From contig JBCBSU010000001.1 of assembly GCA_039818985.1 (NCBI GenBank), forward strand, positions 646,367-710,366: a stretch of DNA of 64,000 nt, read 5' to 3'. Below the pieces are notes generated by a model. That model ran no database searches and was not told the origin of the DNA. It saw only the letters and a program-made list of their open reading frames with translations. The stretch is from Pseudomonadota bacterium. Its GTDB lineage: Bacteria > Pseudomonadota > Alphaproteobacteria > Sphingomonadales > Sphingomonadaceae. The first letter of the stretch is position 1, and the number at the start of each line of letters is the position of its first letter. Position numbers and translations under genes: made by a program. Positions 17,856 through 26,853 of this stretch are shown here, piece by piece.

Positions 17856-19856
17856 TCAATCTACAGGATAAGGGCTAAGTGCTGGCCCATCCAGGCCCCG
17901 TTCCTTACGGCCATAGCGCTGTGGCGTATAGTTGAGCCGCGCCGCCTCCCGTATCCGGCCATTGCGCATCTGGCCTTCGACCAGTTCATATCCCATCAGC
18001 GCGAAGATGCGGTCGCCGAGGAAGATCGGTCGGGCATTGCCATACCAGTCGACACAGCTTGCCTGACAACCATCATCGACCCATTTCCCGGGATCAGCGT
18101 CGAGTTCACCCGCCATTGAGAATTGGCGGTTGTCGCGGCGCAGGAACAGCATCGCCGCCGATGACCCGAGTTGCTGGTGGAAGCGACGTTCCACTTGCCG
18201 GGCAATGGGCAGGCCCAGCGTCCCTGAGGCGCCATCGGACGAGTCCCTGTCCGGGCGGTAGAAATAGGCATGGCTGCGCGACTCTCCCTGACCGGCTGCC
18301 GGCATGGTGAAAACATTGGAGATATGCGGCTTTGCGCCGTTCAGCGTAACCGCGCTGAAACCCAGATTATCGCTGGTGCCGCTGCCGATGATCACGGCAT
18401 CGCTGCCCAGTTTTTCAATCCGTTCGATGCCATGTTTCACCGGAATGCGGACGGCATCGCCTCCGCCTAAAGAGGCCACATAGGCGGTCGGTCTGGTTTC
18501 GCGGCCATAGCCTTGCTGGCGGCCATGGCCATAGACGATGTGGTTGCCGACAAAGCGGTTCTCCATCTCCCAATAATAGCCATTGGCATCGCTCAGGGCG
18601 CGGTAATAGTCGGCGGCAATGCTGTTCGAGCCATCGCCGAGCGCATCAAGCGGCAACTGGATCAGGCTGACAACGCCGCCCGATCCGCGCGAAATCTCGA
18701 TTGCCGGATCGATGCTCTCGCTGGTGACCAGAACATTGATGCGCTGCTTGTCGGATTCTTCCAGAAAGGAGAATTGGTTGACCGGCATACCCTGTGCGCG
18801 GATCGCCTGAGGGCGTGAACCATCAAGCGGGAGGCGATAGAGATGGGCGTTGGTCTTGCCCTTGTTATCATCACCCTGCCTGCTCCGGCTATTGTCCATC
18901 ATCCAGAGATAGACAGCATCTCCCGAAACATAGAATTCGCGCGACCATCCTGCGATAACGGCGGTGGCATCGCAGTCGAAATCATCGCTGGCTACATCGC
19001 AGCGGGTGACGCTGTGCAGGGTCGAGACATTGTCGTCGGGATCATCGAACAGGTCGCCTGCGATAAACACCTGTTTTGGTCCGGCAATCCGGTTGAAGGC
19101 ACGCTTGCCATTGTCGCCACCCCAGCGGCGGACACCGGGCAGGGCATCAAGAGGCTGCTCGCCATAGTGAAGGTCGAGCGGTGTGTAGAAAATCAGCTCG
19201 GAGCCGATCAGGCGTGAGGCGTAGTTTTCTGCCGAATAATAGTCATTGGAACGCAGATGATAGGCATCTTCATAGGTCAGCTTGCCATCATCGCTCAGCG
19301 TAAAGCGTGTAATCTCGGTGCCGCCACGCGAATAGCTATAACCGATCACAATGACCCGATTGCCGGAGATCAGCATCTCGTCATACCAGGAACCACGGCC
19401 ATCGGCATCAGGCGGAAAGGCATTGATATGGTCGATGGCGCGCATATCGCCGTTCGCCGTCGAAATGGTGAAGATGCGGCCACGGCGCAGCACGACCATG
19501 ATATCGCCCTTGCGTTTGACGATACCGCCTTCATCGACACCCGCTGTCTGGTTGTTGGTAATGCTTTCCTCGGCGGGGGCTGAGGCATCTGCAGCCGCTT
19601 CCGTGGCGTCTTCGAAATCATAGTTGTACTTTGCAGCACGGCGCTCGCGCATTTTGCGCTGACTAGTGAGAAATTCGCTCAGCTCTTCTTCCGACTGAAA
19701 CGCACGCAAACTATCAGTCGGGGCAGATGTGATCGGCTCGGCTTGCCCGGTACACGCCATCAGCAATAGCAGCGCGCTGCCCAAGGTCATGGCCAGGCAT
19801 TGCCTGAAATCAATGGCCTCATTGCCGCTCGAAGGTTGCTTTGTGCCTGTGGTCAT
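17856..19856 (-). CDS. beta-propeller domain lipoprotein (COG4880-like)
   Basis: This 666-aa envelope protein has a lipobox LLMAC placing the lipidated cysteine at residue 35, after a hydrophobic helix. The remainder matches secreted proteins with a C-terminal beta-propeller distantly related to WD40 (COG4880). Recurrent blades include VDEGGIVKRKGDIMVVLRRG, NRVIVIGYSYS, GSELIFYTPL and SDAVIIGSGTSDNLG. The conserved entry motif TNNQTAGVDEGGIVK marks this family. Function is unknown; a protease-associated or sensing role is only a guess. GGAGG is 8 nt upstream of the ATG at 19856, which decides the start over two nearby ATGs. Confidence 0.8.
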   Translation of the reverse strand: MTTGTKQPSSGNEAIDFRQCLAMTLGSALLLLMACTGQAEPITSAPTDSLRAFQSEEELSEFLTSQRKMRERRAAKYNYDFEDATEAAADASAPAEESITNNQTAGVDEGGIVKRKGDIMVVLRRGRIFTISTANGDMRAIDHINAFPPDADGRGSWYDEMLISGNRVIVIGYSYSRGGTEITRFTLSDDGKLTYEDAYHLRSNDYYSAENYASRLIGSELIFYTPLDLHYGEQPLDALPGVRRWGGDNGKRAFNRIAGPKQVFIAGDLFDDPDDNVSTLHSVTRCDVASDDFDCDATAVIAGWSREFYVSGDAVYLWMMDNSRSRQGDDNKGKTNAHLYRLPLDGSRPQAIRAQGMPVNQFSFLEESDKQRINVLVTSESIDPAIEISRGSGGVVSLIQLPLDALGDGSNSIAADYYRALSDANGYYWEMENRFVGNHIVYGHGRQQGYGRETRPTAYVASLGGGDAVRIPVKHGIERIEKLGSDAVIIGSGTSDNLGFSAVTLNGAKPHISNVFTMPAAGQGESRSHAYFYRPDRDSSDGASGTLGLPIARQVERRFHQQLGSSAAMLFLRRDNRQFSMAGELDADPGKWVDDGCQASCVDWYGNARPIFLGDRIFALMGYELVEGQMRNGRIREAARLNYTPQRYGRKERGLDGPALSPYPVD

Positions 19857-20017
19857 TACCATTTCCTCCCCTGGAAAATCATAAATACCAATATTCGACA
19901 TGTCGTTGCGGCAATGGCTGGCCTTCGCTTTGGCGCTGGTCTATCCATGCCGAATGATATGCACCCGTTACAACGAGCGATCTACGCTCTGTCATGAATA
20001 CAGGCTGAAACCCTGTC

Positions 20018-21622
20018 ATGGGTGCGCTTGTGGCTGACCAGGATTTGCAAGCTGCTTCGGCTGACACCCCAAAAGAAGCGCCTTCGCAACACAAGGACAA
20101 GCGGGACAGATCCCCCGATCCGTTGCGCGAGGCCTGGCACTGGCTGCTGCACTGGTGGCAGGATTCGGTTGAGGAAATCGACCACATTGCAGTGATCAAC
20201 AAGGTACAGGCGGAATCGGGCATTACCGGGCGCTATATCTTCATGACCGCAATGTCGGCTGGCATCGCCATTCTCGGACTGTTGCTGTCATCGCCGGCGG
20301 TAGTCATCGGCGCAATGCTGCTGTCACCGCTGATGAGTCCAATCATCGGCGCCGGCTTCGCACTGGCGATTGGCGATATACGATGGCTCAAAACCTGTTG
20401 CTGGGCGCTGCTGGTAGGGACGATATTGTCGATTCTGTTCTGCGCCTTCATCGTACTGTTCAGTCCGCTCGACTCCGTGACGCCGGAAATCGCCGCACGC
20501 ACCCGGCCCAACCTGTTCGACCTTGGCGTTGCATTCTTTTCGGCGCTGGCTGGTGCCTATGCGATGATCAAGGGCCGCGAGGGCACGATTGTCGGCGTTG
20601 CCATTGCGACAGCGCTGATGCCGCCACTGGCCGTGGTCGGTTTTGGTCTCGCCACCGGAAACGGCGTGGTATTGGGCGGCTCGCTGTTGCTGTTCTTCAC
20701 CAACCTGATGACCATCGCGCTCACCGCAGCGATCATGGCACGGCTCAACGGTTTTCGCTCGTCACTGTCGTCGCAGCAGACACTGTGGCAGTCATTGGTG
20801 GTGGTCGGCATCTTCCTGTTGCTCGCAGTGCCTCTGGGCCTGTCGCTGCAGCAGATCGCCTGGGAAGCCAATGCCTATCGCCGTGCCAACGCTGTTGTCG
20901 CGGACCAGTTTGGCGACAAGGCGCGAGTGAGCCAGATCGATCTCGATTTCATCAGCGATCCGACCCGGATCAACGCCACCGTTTTGACCCCGCAGTTGCA
21001 ACCCGATGTCAGCGAGCGGGTGCAGCGACTGCTGAGCAACGAGCTGGGCGAACCGTTCGAGGTGGTGATCAACCAGTATCGTGTCGGCATTGACAATGAC
21101 GATGCAGTGAAGACGGCGGAGCTGGCCGCGGCCCGCTTGCAGGCACAGAATATCGAGGAAGACCGCCGTGTCAGCGGTCTGGTCACCGCAATGGCAATGG
21201 TCGCCGGTGTACCACCGGAAAAGGTGCTGGTCGATCGCACTGCCAAGCGCGCGGTGGTCAAGGCCGAGCCGCTACCCAATGCCGGGCTGGGCAGCTATTA
21301 TGTGCTGGAGCAGCGGCTGGCGGCGATGAAGCCCGACTGGGCTGTGACTATTGAGCCGCCGGCAGCGGCGTTGCCCGAATTGCTGCTGACCGCAGGGGAT
21401 CCGCCGACGCCCGATCCGCAGGATTATGCGTTGGCTTTATGGGCGATCCAGCGCATCGATGCGCCGGTGGCGGTGTCCGGCGATGGCGCTGCTGCGCGAA
21501 CGCTGGTCGAACGGTTAGGCGCGGCAGGTGTTACCGCGCGTTATACCGGCCGCGGCCGGGCGCAACCCGGGCGGTTGTTGCTTGACTGGCTACCGCCCGA
21601 TGCGGCGGCGGAGGAGGAATGA
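20018..21622 (+). CDS. DUF389 (TIGR00341) membrane protein
   Basis: This 534-aa protein starts with a charged cytoplasmic segment of about 70 residues. About six to seven transmembrane helices follow, including the conserved SSPAVVIGAMLLSPLMSPI motif near residue 90. The C-terminus, from about residue 285 to 534, is soluble and contains repeated VSERVQRLL / EVVINQYRVG units like the BON-type domains seen in some DUF389 proteins. The family is widespread and of unknown function. It is convergent with a TetR gene whose stop codon is the next base, leaving no spacer. Confidence 0.88.
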   Translation: MGALVADQDLQAASADTPKEAPSQHKDKRDRSPDPLREAWHWLLHWWQDSVEEIDHIAVINKVQAESGITGRYIFMTAMSAGIAILGLLLSSPAVVIGAMLLSPLMSPIIGAGFALAIGDIRWLKTCCWALLVGTILSILFCAFIVLFSPLDSVTPEIAARTRPNLFDLGVAFFSALAGAYAMIKGREGTIVGVAIATALMPPLAVVGFGLATGNGVVLGGSLLLFFTNLMTIALTAAIMARLNGFRSSLSSQQTLWQSLVVVGIFLLLAVPLGLSLQQIAWEANAYRRANAVVADQFGDKARVSQIDLDFISDPTRINATVLTPQLQPDVSERVQRLLSNELGEPFEVVINQYRVGIDNDDAVKTAELAAARLQAQNIEEDRRVSGLVTAMAMVAGVPPEKVLVDRTAKRAVVKAEPLPNAGLGSYYVLEQRLAAMKPDWAVTIEPPAAALPELLLTAGDPPTPDPQDYALALWAIQRIDAPVAVSGDGAAARTLVERLGAAGVTARYTGRGRAQPGRLLLDWLPPDAAAEEE

Positions 21623-22264
21623 TCAGGACGCGATTCTGAGATCGGGCTGGCTCAACCCCGGTTTGTCCTGGCCGCCATGCAGACCGTCAAATACCGTATC
21701 CAGCACAATGTGCAGATTGGCGTCGGTCGATGTATTCCACATGTTCATCATGATGTCCGGATTGCAGAATGGCTGGAGCATCAGGTTGATCAGCGACACC
21801 ACATGGTCAATTTCCATGTCCCGGAAATAACCTTCGGCCATGGCTTCGGCAACGATCACCGAAAGATAGTGATCAGCAAGGTCGATATAGCCGCGAATGA
21901 CTTCGAAATGCTGGTGCCCGATTTCCATATAGCTCTCGAACAGCTTGGGATCGGCCTCGAAGCGGCTGCGCTTCAACCCGAGGCGGCGGGAGAAGAAGGC
22001 GAACATCTTTTCCTTGGCCGACATGTCGGAGGCGATGACCTCTTCCATGATGGTGTTGAGTTCTTCAAACCAGCGCCCGGCCATGGCCTCGTAAAAGGCC
22101 TCTTTCGATTCGAAATAGCGATAGAGATTGGACTGCGACATGCCGCAGGCAGTGGCAATTTCGGAAATGTTGAAGTCGACAGCACCGCGCTGGCGGATCA
22201 GGTCTTCCGCAGCTTCCATGATTTCGTTGCGGATCTTGTCAGGATCAATTTGTGGACGTGGCAT
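21623..22264 (-). CDS. TetR/AcrR family transcriptional regulator
   Basis: This 213-aa repressor has a TetR DNA-binding domain at residues about 8-55, with helix-turn-helix ISEIATACGMSQSNLYRYFESKEAFYEAM. The C-terminal ligand domain has no diagnostic residues. A CDS of this size is normal for the family. The ATG at 22264 is followed closely by the HTH. The 195-bp upstream region contains inverted repeats (22386-22407) that could be its own operator. No obvious target gene adjoins it apart from itself; the ligand is unknown. Confidence 0.9.
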   Translation of the reverse strand: MPRPQIDPDKIRNEIMEAAEDLIRQRGAVDFNISEIATACGMSQSNLYRYFESKEAFYEAMAGRWFEELNTIMEEVIASDMSAKEKMFAFFSRRLGLKRSRFEADPKLFESYMEIGHQHFEVIRGYIDLADHYLSVIVAEAMAEGYFRDMEIDHVVSLINLMLQPFCNPDIMMNMWNTSTDANLHIVLDTVFDGLHGGQDKPGLSQPDLRIAS

Positions 22265-22385
22265 GTATTACTCCCTTGCGCAAACTCCCTGCGCGTACTG
22301 CCCCCGGCATGCATAGAAGGTGCGTGTCCGGCGGGTTTGTCCCGCACTCCACACATTGCCGTCCTAATGTCATACGACAGTTATA

Positions 22386-22407
22386 TGATAAATGAGAGTA
22401 TTTATCA
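22386..22407. promoter_or_regulatory. inverted repeat upstream of TetR gene, candidate operator
   Basis: The arms TGATAAAT (22386-22393) and ATTTATCA (22400-22407) are perfect 8-nt inverted repeats with a GAGAGT spacer. A weaker pair, TCATA and TATGA, lies just beside it (about 22370-22388). The AT-rich dyads lie 122 nt upstream of the TetR start, consistent with autoregulation. Confidence 0.45.
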
Positions 22408-22459
22408 ATTATCATTTTTGCAACACAGGATGCAGATTTGTGCAACTGCGAAATAACGC

Positions 22460-23242
22460 TCAGGATTCGGTCTTGCCGGTATCCGCTTTCTGCTCGTGAT
22501 CGATGATCGCCTGTTTCTGCCATGCAGGAATGGGCAGGTCGGTTAGATCCTCGACGCGCATATGCACGACACACAGGCCATGGTCTTCATGGCTGTGACG
22601 AAGCCGTTTTTCCTCGGCCATGTCGCTCGGGACAACGGCCAGCCGCCGATTGATCCGCGAACGATAGTGCATGCGCGCTGTGTTTTCCTGCCCGATAAAG
22701 CAGCCCTTGTCATAGGCGACACCGTTGAGCTCCTCGGCATTGCATTCGAGCCACAGCGTTTTGTCATCGCCCAGTTCGACCCGCCCCTCGGTAACACCAA
22801 GCGAAAGGCGATGGGTGTGCCAGGCCGCATCAGCGCTGTCACTGTCTTCAGAAGCCGGGGCGAGCCAGCGCCAGCCCAAGGCCGGCATGCGTGGATCAGA
22901 GACAGCACCGTCGCGCGGATCGAGGCTCCAATGCACCGACAGGCTGTCATCAGCATCAATGCTGATATCGCGGCGCAGGCGATAGATGGTGAGGCGGCGG
23001 ATCAGATTGTCGCGTGCCTCGGCCTCGCAATCGACGAGGACATCGTCGCCATCGACCCAGAGGATGAAATCGAACAGCGCCTTGCCCTGCGCCGTCAGCA
23101 GCCCCGACCAGAGCGGTTCACCGGCGGTCAGCTTGCCGACATCCTGGGTCACCAGTCCCTGGAGGAATTCGACGACATTGTCGTCATCGCCATTGGCGGT
23201 GAGGCGGATGATCGCCCGTTCGGAAAGATGTGTTGCAGCCAT
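22460..23242 (-). CDS. ygfZ: YgfZ/CAF17-type folate-binding Fe-S maturation protein
   Basis: This protein belongs to the GcvT-like family that assists assembly or repair of iron-sulfur clusters, using tetrahydrofolate. The 260-aa sequence begins at ATG 23242 with GcvT-like residues (EFLQGLVTQDVGKL). It carries the family signature K179-G-C-F-x-G-Q-E186 containing Cys181. The first half also shows LLTAQGKALFDFILW, typical of the folate-binding barrel. The frame extends upstream to a TTG, but this would run into the divergent pyrC promoter region, so the ATG is preferred. There is no strong ribosome binding site, so the start is moderately certain. Confidence 0.9.
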   Translation of the reverse strand: MAATHLSERAIIRLTANGDDDNVVEFLQGLVTQDVGKLTAGEPLWSGLLTAQGKALFDFILWVDGDDVLVDCEAEARDNLIRRLTIYRLRRDISIDADDSLSVHWSLDPRDGAVSDPRMPALGWRWLAPASEDSDSADAAWHTHRLSLGVTEGRVELGDDKTLWLECNAEELNGVAYDKGCFIGQENTARMHYRSRINRRLAVVPSDMAEEKRLRHSHEDHGLCVVHMRVEDLTDLPIPAWQKQAIIDHEQKADTGKTES

Positions 23243-23313
23243 GCCGAATAAGTAATCGTCAACTGCGTCAATGCAAGTTGACTTTCGCCTGTCTCGTGTC
23301 AATTCATGTTGTC

Positions 23314-24351
23314 ATGACCGAAACACTGACGATTACCCGCCCTGATGACTGGCATGTGCATTTGCGCGATGGCGCGATGCTTCAGGCGGTGGCGCGCTAT
23401 ACCGCGCGGCAATTTGCCCGCGCCATCGTGATGCCCAATCTCACGCCGCCGGTGACCAGCAGCGCCATGGCTGCGGCTTATCGCGAGCGGATCATCGCGG
23501 CGCTCGATGAAGGGCAGGATTTTACGCCGCTGATGACCTGCTACCTGACTGATAATGCTGATGCCGACGACATGGCGTATGGCTTTGAAGCGGGCATTTA
23601 TACTGCGGCCAAGCTCTATCCCGCCGGGGCAACGACCAATTCGGATTCAGGGGTCACGGATATTGCCCATATCAAGGGTGCGCTGGCGCGGATGGCGGAT
23701 ATCGGCATGCCGTTGCTGGTGCATGGCGAAGTCACCGATGCAGATATCGACATATTTGACCGGGAAAAGGTGTTTATCGAGCGGATATTGCGTCCGCTGA
23801 TCGAGGAACTGCCGCACCTCAAAGTGGTGTTCGAGCATATCACCACCGAGGATGCGGTGGAATTTGTCAAAGCCGCAGGACCCAATGTCGCGGCGACGAT
23901 CACCGCACATCATCTGCATATCAACCGCAATGCCATGTTCGAAGGCGGCATAAGGCCGCATGCCTATTGTCTGCCTGTGGCCAAGCGCGAACAGCATCGC
24001 AAGGCACTGCGCCGTGCCGCCACTTCGGGCTCGCCGAAATTTTTCCTTGGCACAGACAGCGCGCCGCATGAAGTCGAGGCGAAGGAGTCGGCATGCGGCT
24101 GTGCCGGTATCTTCAGCGCGCCTTATGCGCTGGAAAGCTATCTGGCGGTGTTTGAAGAGGAAGGCGCTATCGACCGTTTTGAGGGCTTTGCTTCCTTTCA
24201 CGGCCCGGATTTTTACGGCCTTCCTAGGAACACAGACAGCATAACGCTGAACCGGAAAGCCGTCACGGTGATGGAAGGGTTGCCTGCTGCGGGGACGGTG
24301 GTGGTGCCGTTTCATGCCGGCGATACCATTGATTGGGAATTTGCCACCTAA
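23314..24351 (+). CDS. pyrC: dihydroorotase
   Basis: PyrC cyclises N-carbamoyl-aspartate to dihydroorotate in pyrimidine synthesis. At 345 aa this is the E. coli-like type II form. The zinc ligands His14 and His16 sit in WHVHLRDG. The carbamylated Lys is in the KLYPAGATTN segment near residue 98. Later ligands are in HGE, the HITT segment and the GTDSAPHE loop, which carries the catalytic Asp. The ATG at 23314 starts the conserved region; the longer frame overlaps the divergent ygfZ start. The 3' end overlaps the convergent rarD-like gene by 4 nt. Confidence 0.96.
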   Translation: MTETLTITRPDDWHVHLRDGAMLQAVARYTARQFARAIVMPNLTPPVTSSAMAAAYRERIIAALDEGQDFTPLMTCYLTDNADADDMAYGFEAGIYTAAKLYPAGATTNSDSGVTDIAHIKGALARMADIGMPLLVHGEVTDADIDIFDREKVFIERILRPLIEELPHLKVVFEHITTEDAVEFVKAAGPNVAATITAHHLHINRNAMFEGGIRPHAYCLPVAKREQHRKALRRAATSGSPKFFLGTDSAPHEVEAKESACGCAGIFSAPYALESYLAVFEEEGAIDRFEGFASFHGPDFYGLPRNTDSITLNRKAVTVMEGLPAAGTVVVPFHAGDTIDWEFAT

Positions 24352-25298
24352 CCGGTTCGTGCCCGATAGCTTTTGCGCGCCATGAGCAGCGCATTGCCCG
24401 AATAGAGAATCAGCGCGGTCCAGATCAGCCCGAAACAGATAAGGTGCGACATGGTCAGCGGCTCGCGATAGAGAAAGACGCCGAGCAGGAACTGGATGGT
24501 CGGGCCGATATATTGCACAAAGCCGAGAGTCGCCAGCGACAGCCTTTTTGCCGCTGAAGCGAAGAACAGCAAAGGTGTCGCGGTGATCGCACCGCCCAGC
24601 ACCAGATAGATGTCGGTGCGCAGGGAATAGCCCATGCCCGGACTGGAATCGTATAGAAATGCCCAGCCGGCAAACGTAGCGGCGATGGGGAGCAGCAGCG
24701 TCGTTTCTGCGGTCAGGCCAGGTACCGATTTCACCGGCGCGACCTTGCGCACCATGCCGTACAGGCCGAAGCTTGCCGCCAGCGCCAGGCTGATCCAGAT
24801 CGATTCCAGCGTTTCCACCGCCAGCACCGCCACCCCCAGTGCCGCCATGGCGACGGCGAGCCACTGTATCGGCTGCAACCGTTCTTTCAGGAAGAAATAG
24901 CCGAGCACGACATTGAGCAGCGGGTTGAGATAATAGCCTAGGCTCGCGGCCAGTATCTGGTCATGATAGATCGACCAGATATAGATCAGCCAGTTGGTCG
25001 CGATCAGCGTCGCGCTGATCAGCATCAGCCGCAATGTCTTCGGATCACGCATCACCCGGCCGAACTCTCCGAGCCGTTTGCGCAGCCACAATATCACCAG
25101 CAACAGCGGCACTGACCAGATGATCCGGTGCGCCACCACTTCGAGCGCGGAGATTTCCACCAGCTGTTTGAAGAACAGCGGCATGAAACCCCAGATGGTG
25201 TAAGCGGCGAGCGCATGGACCAGTCCGGTACGCGCCGAATTGTCTTCGGTCTCTACCGCTGTTTCTATGGGGGTGTCATCGCGCGCCATGAGCGCCAT
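24348..25298 (-). CDS. rarD: RarD-type EamA transporter
   Basis: This 316-aa protein has ten predicted transmembrane helices in two EamA repeats. It matches the RarD family (chloramphenicol-sensitive protein RarD, TIGR00688) through AAYTIWGFMPLFFKQL at the first helix, the ATNWLIYIWSI segment, SLGYYLNPLLNVVLGYFFLKERL, and the closing QYIGPTIQFLLGVFLY. RarD proteins are putative exporters of unknown substrate. The N-terminal 25 residues are acidic and hydrophilic. The start at 25298 has no visible ribosome binding site. The gene is convergent with pyrC, with 4 nt overlap. Confidence 0.9.
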   Translation of the reverse strand: MALMARDDTPIETAVETEDNSARTGLVHALAAYTIWGFMPLFFKQLVEISALEVVAHRIIWSVPLLLVILWLRKRLGEFGRVMRDPKTLRLMLISATLIATNWLIYIWSIYHDQILAASLGYYLNPLLNVVLGYFFLKERLQPIQWLAVAMAALGVAVLAVETLESIWISLALAASFGLYGMVRKVAPVKSVPGLTAETTLLLPIAATFAGWAFLYDSSPGMGYSLRTDIYLVLGGAITATPLLFFASAAKRLSLATLGFVQYIGPTIQFLLGVFLYREPLTMSHLICFGLIWTALILYSGNALLMARKSYRARTG

Positions 25299-25358
25299 CT
25301 AGGCGCTTGCGAGAGATATTGCACGCAAGATAATCTCTTGCAGCCCAAAGTCAGATGA

Positions 25359-25580
25359 TCAGAAAATTCCCGCCCCCAGCCACAGCCGGACAATACAGAT
25401 CGCGGTGACGATCAGGCAGAAATTGCGCCCGCCATTTTGCGATGACAGCGCCCCGATCAGCGTACCGAAAAGCGCGATCGGTACGATCATCCAGTTAAGT
25501 GCGCCCAGAAAGGGCAGGAACGCCGGAATGGCGAGAACGAGGGCAACAAGCCCGATGAGTATGGAGAGTAGATTGAGCAT
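25359..25580 (-). CDS. small two- to three-helix membrane protein, likely leaderless
   Basis: This 73-aa protein consists almost wholly of hydrophobic helices (LSILIGLVALVLAIPAFLPFLG, LNWMIVPIALFGTLIGALS, then NFCLIVTAICIVRLWLGAGIF). Function is unknown. No ribosome binding site is visible. A consensus-like -10 hexamer TATAAT ends 7 nt before the ATG, so the transcript probably begins at or near the start codon. The reading frame is short, but the membrane topology and promoter position support a real gene. Confidence 0.7.
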   Translation of the reverse strand: MLNLLSILIGLVALVLAIPAFLPFLGALNWMIVPIALFGTLIGALSSQNGGRNFCLIVTAICIVRLWLGAGIF

Positions 25581-25586
25581 TGCTGT

Positions 25587-25614
25587 ATTATATCAGTGTT
25601 ACACTGAGATGCAA
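25587..25614 (-). promoter_or_regulatory. sigma70-type promoter with operator-like palindrome in its spacer
   Basis: On the minus strand TTGCAT (25614-25609) and TATAAT (25592-25587) are spaced by 16 nt. A perfect 15-bp palindrome, TCAGTGT-T-ACACTGA (25593-25607), fills that spacer. A second dyad, CAAGT-GCA-ACTTG (25612-25624), overlaps the -35. The start point would fall at about 25580, the first base of the ATG. Confidence 0.6.
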
Positions 25615-25725
25615 GTGCAACTTGACGGAAAACTGACGCCATAGTTGCTGATTGTTCATAATAATACTGCTAAACATGAACATGTGGGGCGATTGAGAAC
25701 AGGGCTGATCGATGGAGTATGCAAT

Positions 25726-26205
25726 ATGAAGACTGTGATCCCCAGGCTGATGGCACCGATAGCCCTTTTTGTAGTCCCCATGAGCGCGCAGGCCGCTGAT
25801 ATGACGATTGCGCCTGCATCGCACAGCCTGACGGCCGAAACTGTGAGCGTCGCCACCTTCGGACCTTTGCCACTGATGGCGCAGCAGGCATTTGACGACG
25901 ATGACTGGTATGATGACGATGACCGCTGGGATCGTCGCGACCGGCGCCGTTTTCGCGAGGGCCGCCGTTTCCGACGCGACCAGCGCATTCGTCGCAACAC
26001 CCGCATCTGGCGCGGGCGCGATGGCCGCTTTCGCTGCCGCCGCGATGACGGCACCACCGGCCTGCTGATCGGCGGCGTGGTGGGCGGGCTGATCGGCAAT
26101 GAGCTGGGCCGGCGCGGCGACAAGACGCTGACCACTCTGCTGGGCGCGGTTGGCGGCGCGTTTCTGGGCCGTGAAATTGATCGCGACGGATATCGTTGCC
26201 GCTGA
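25726..26205 (+). CDS. exported glycine-zipper protein
   Basis: This 159-aa protein has a signal peptide (residues 1-23, cleavage near AQA). A very Arg/Asp-rich middle follows (WDRRDRRRFREGRRFRRD-type stretches). The C-terminus is a glycine zipper, GLLIGGVVGGLIGNELG and LLGAVGGAFLGREID, typical of RcnB-like/Gly-zipper 2TM outer-membrane-associated proteins. It is probably an envelope protein of unknown role. The ATG at 25726 starts the signal peptide directly; the longer frame upstream is not supported. It is divergent from the small membrane protein, so the dyads at 25593-25624 could affect both genes. Confidence 0.8.
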   Translation: MKTVIPRLMAPIALFVVPMSAQAADMTIAPASHSLTAETVSVATFGPLPLMAQQAFDDDDWYDDDDRWDRRDRRRFREGRRFRRDQRIRRNTRIWRGRDGRFRCRRDDGTTGLLIGGVVGGLIGNELGRRGDKTLTTLLGAVGGAFLGREIDRDGYRCR

Positions 26206-26292
26206 TCGGCTTTTCTGTCATTCCTCTCTGCATCGGGCGGTGCGATAGTGATCGGGCCGCCCGAAATGCTGTGATCGCGAAGGGGAATGATG

Positions 26293-26853
26293 ATGATCAA
26301 CGGTCCGATACTCGTGACCGAGCGGCTGATCCTGAGACCGCCTGCGCCCGAAGATTTCGAAGCCTTTGCTGAATTCTCCAGCGATGAGGAAACCACGCGC
26401 TTCATTGGCGGGGTATTGGAACGCGGCGCGGCATGGCGCGCTTGGGCGGGTATGGCGGGTGCCTGGCATCTGCGCGGATTTTCGATGTTCTCGGTGCTGT
26501 TGCGCGACGATGGCCAGTGGATCGGCCGGATCGGTCCATGGGAGCCGGAAGGCTGGCCGGACAAGGAGATTGGCTGGGGCATTGCCCTGGAGCATGTCGG
26601 CAAGGGCTATGCCCGCGAAGCGGCTGTGGCCTGTATGGACTTCGTCTTCGATCTGCTGAAATGGGACAAGGTTATCCACACTATTGATCCGGAGAACATT
26701 GCCTCGATCAAGCTGGCTGAGCGGCTGGGCTCGACCAATAAGGGGCCGACCCGGTTGCCGCCGCCATTGCAGGATTTCCGTGTCGACAGCTATGAACAGA
26801 CACGCGATGAATGGCGCGCCAATCGCCAGAACTTTGCAGGAGCAGGACAATGA
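26293..26853 (+). CDS. GNAT acetyltransferase, RimJ/RimL-like
   Basis: This acetyltransferase of about 186 aa has the GNAT fold of the RimJ/RimL (acetyltransf_3) group. The N-terminus shows ILVTERLILRPP, typical of this group, and the acetyl-CoA loop appears in GIALEHVGKGYAREAAVACMDF. It ends with KVIHTIDPENIASIKLAERLG. Acceptor substrate is unknown. Three in-frame ATG codons (26287, 26290, 26293) follow AAGGGG; 26293 gives the best spacing (7 nt). The following DUF1330 gene starts within its stop codon (ATGA), so the two are likely translated together. Confidence 0.9.
   Translation: MINGPILVTERLILRPPAPEDFEAFAEFSSDEETTRFIGGVLERGAAWRAWAGMAGAWHLRGFSMFSVLLRDDGQWIGRIGPWEPEGWPDKEIGWGIALEHVGKGYAREAAVACMDFVFDLLKWDKVIHTIDPENIASIKLAERLGSTNKGPTRLPPPLQDFRVDSYEQTRDEWRANRQNFAGAGQ

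Noticed and set aside
23647-24864. 405-residue minus-strand frame across pyrC and the rarD-like gene
   Set aside because: The sequence is Arg/Gly-rich without homology, while both overlapping genes have clear family motifs.
25656-26603. 315-residue minus-strand frame over the glycine-zipper gene
   Set aside because: Ser/Pro/Arg low-complexity translation of an Arg-codon-rich gene in the reverse frame; no independent support.
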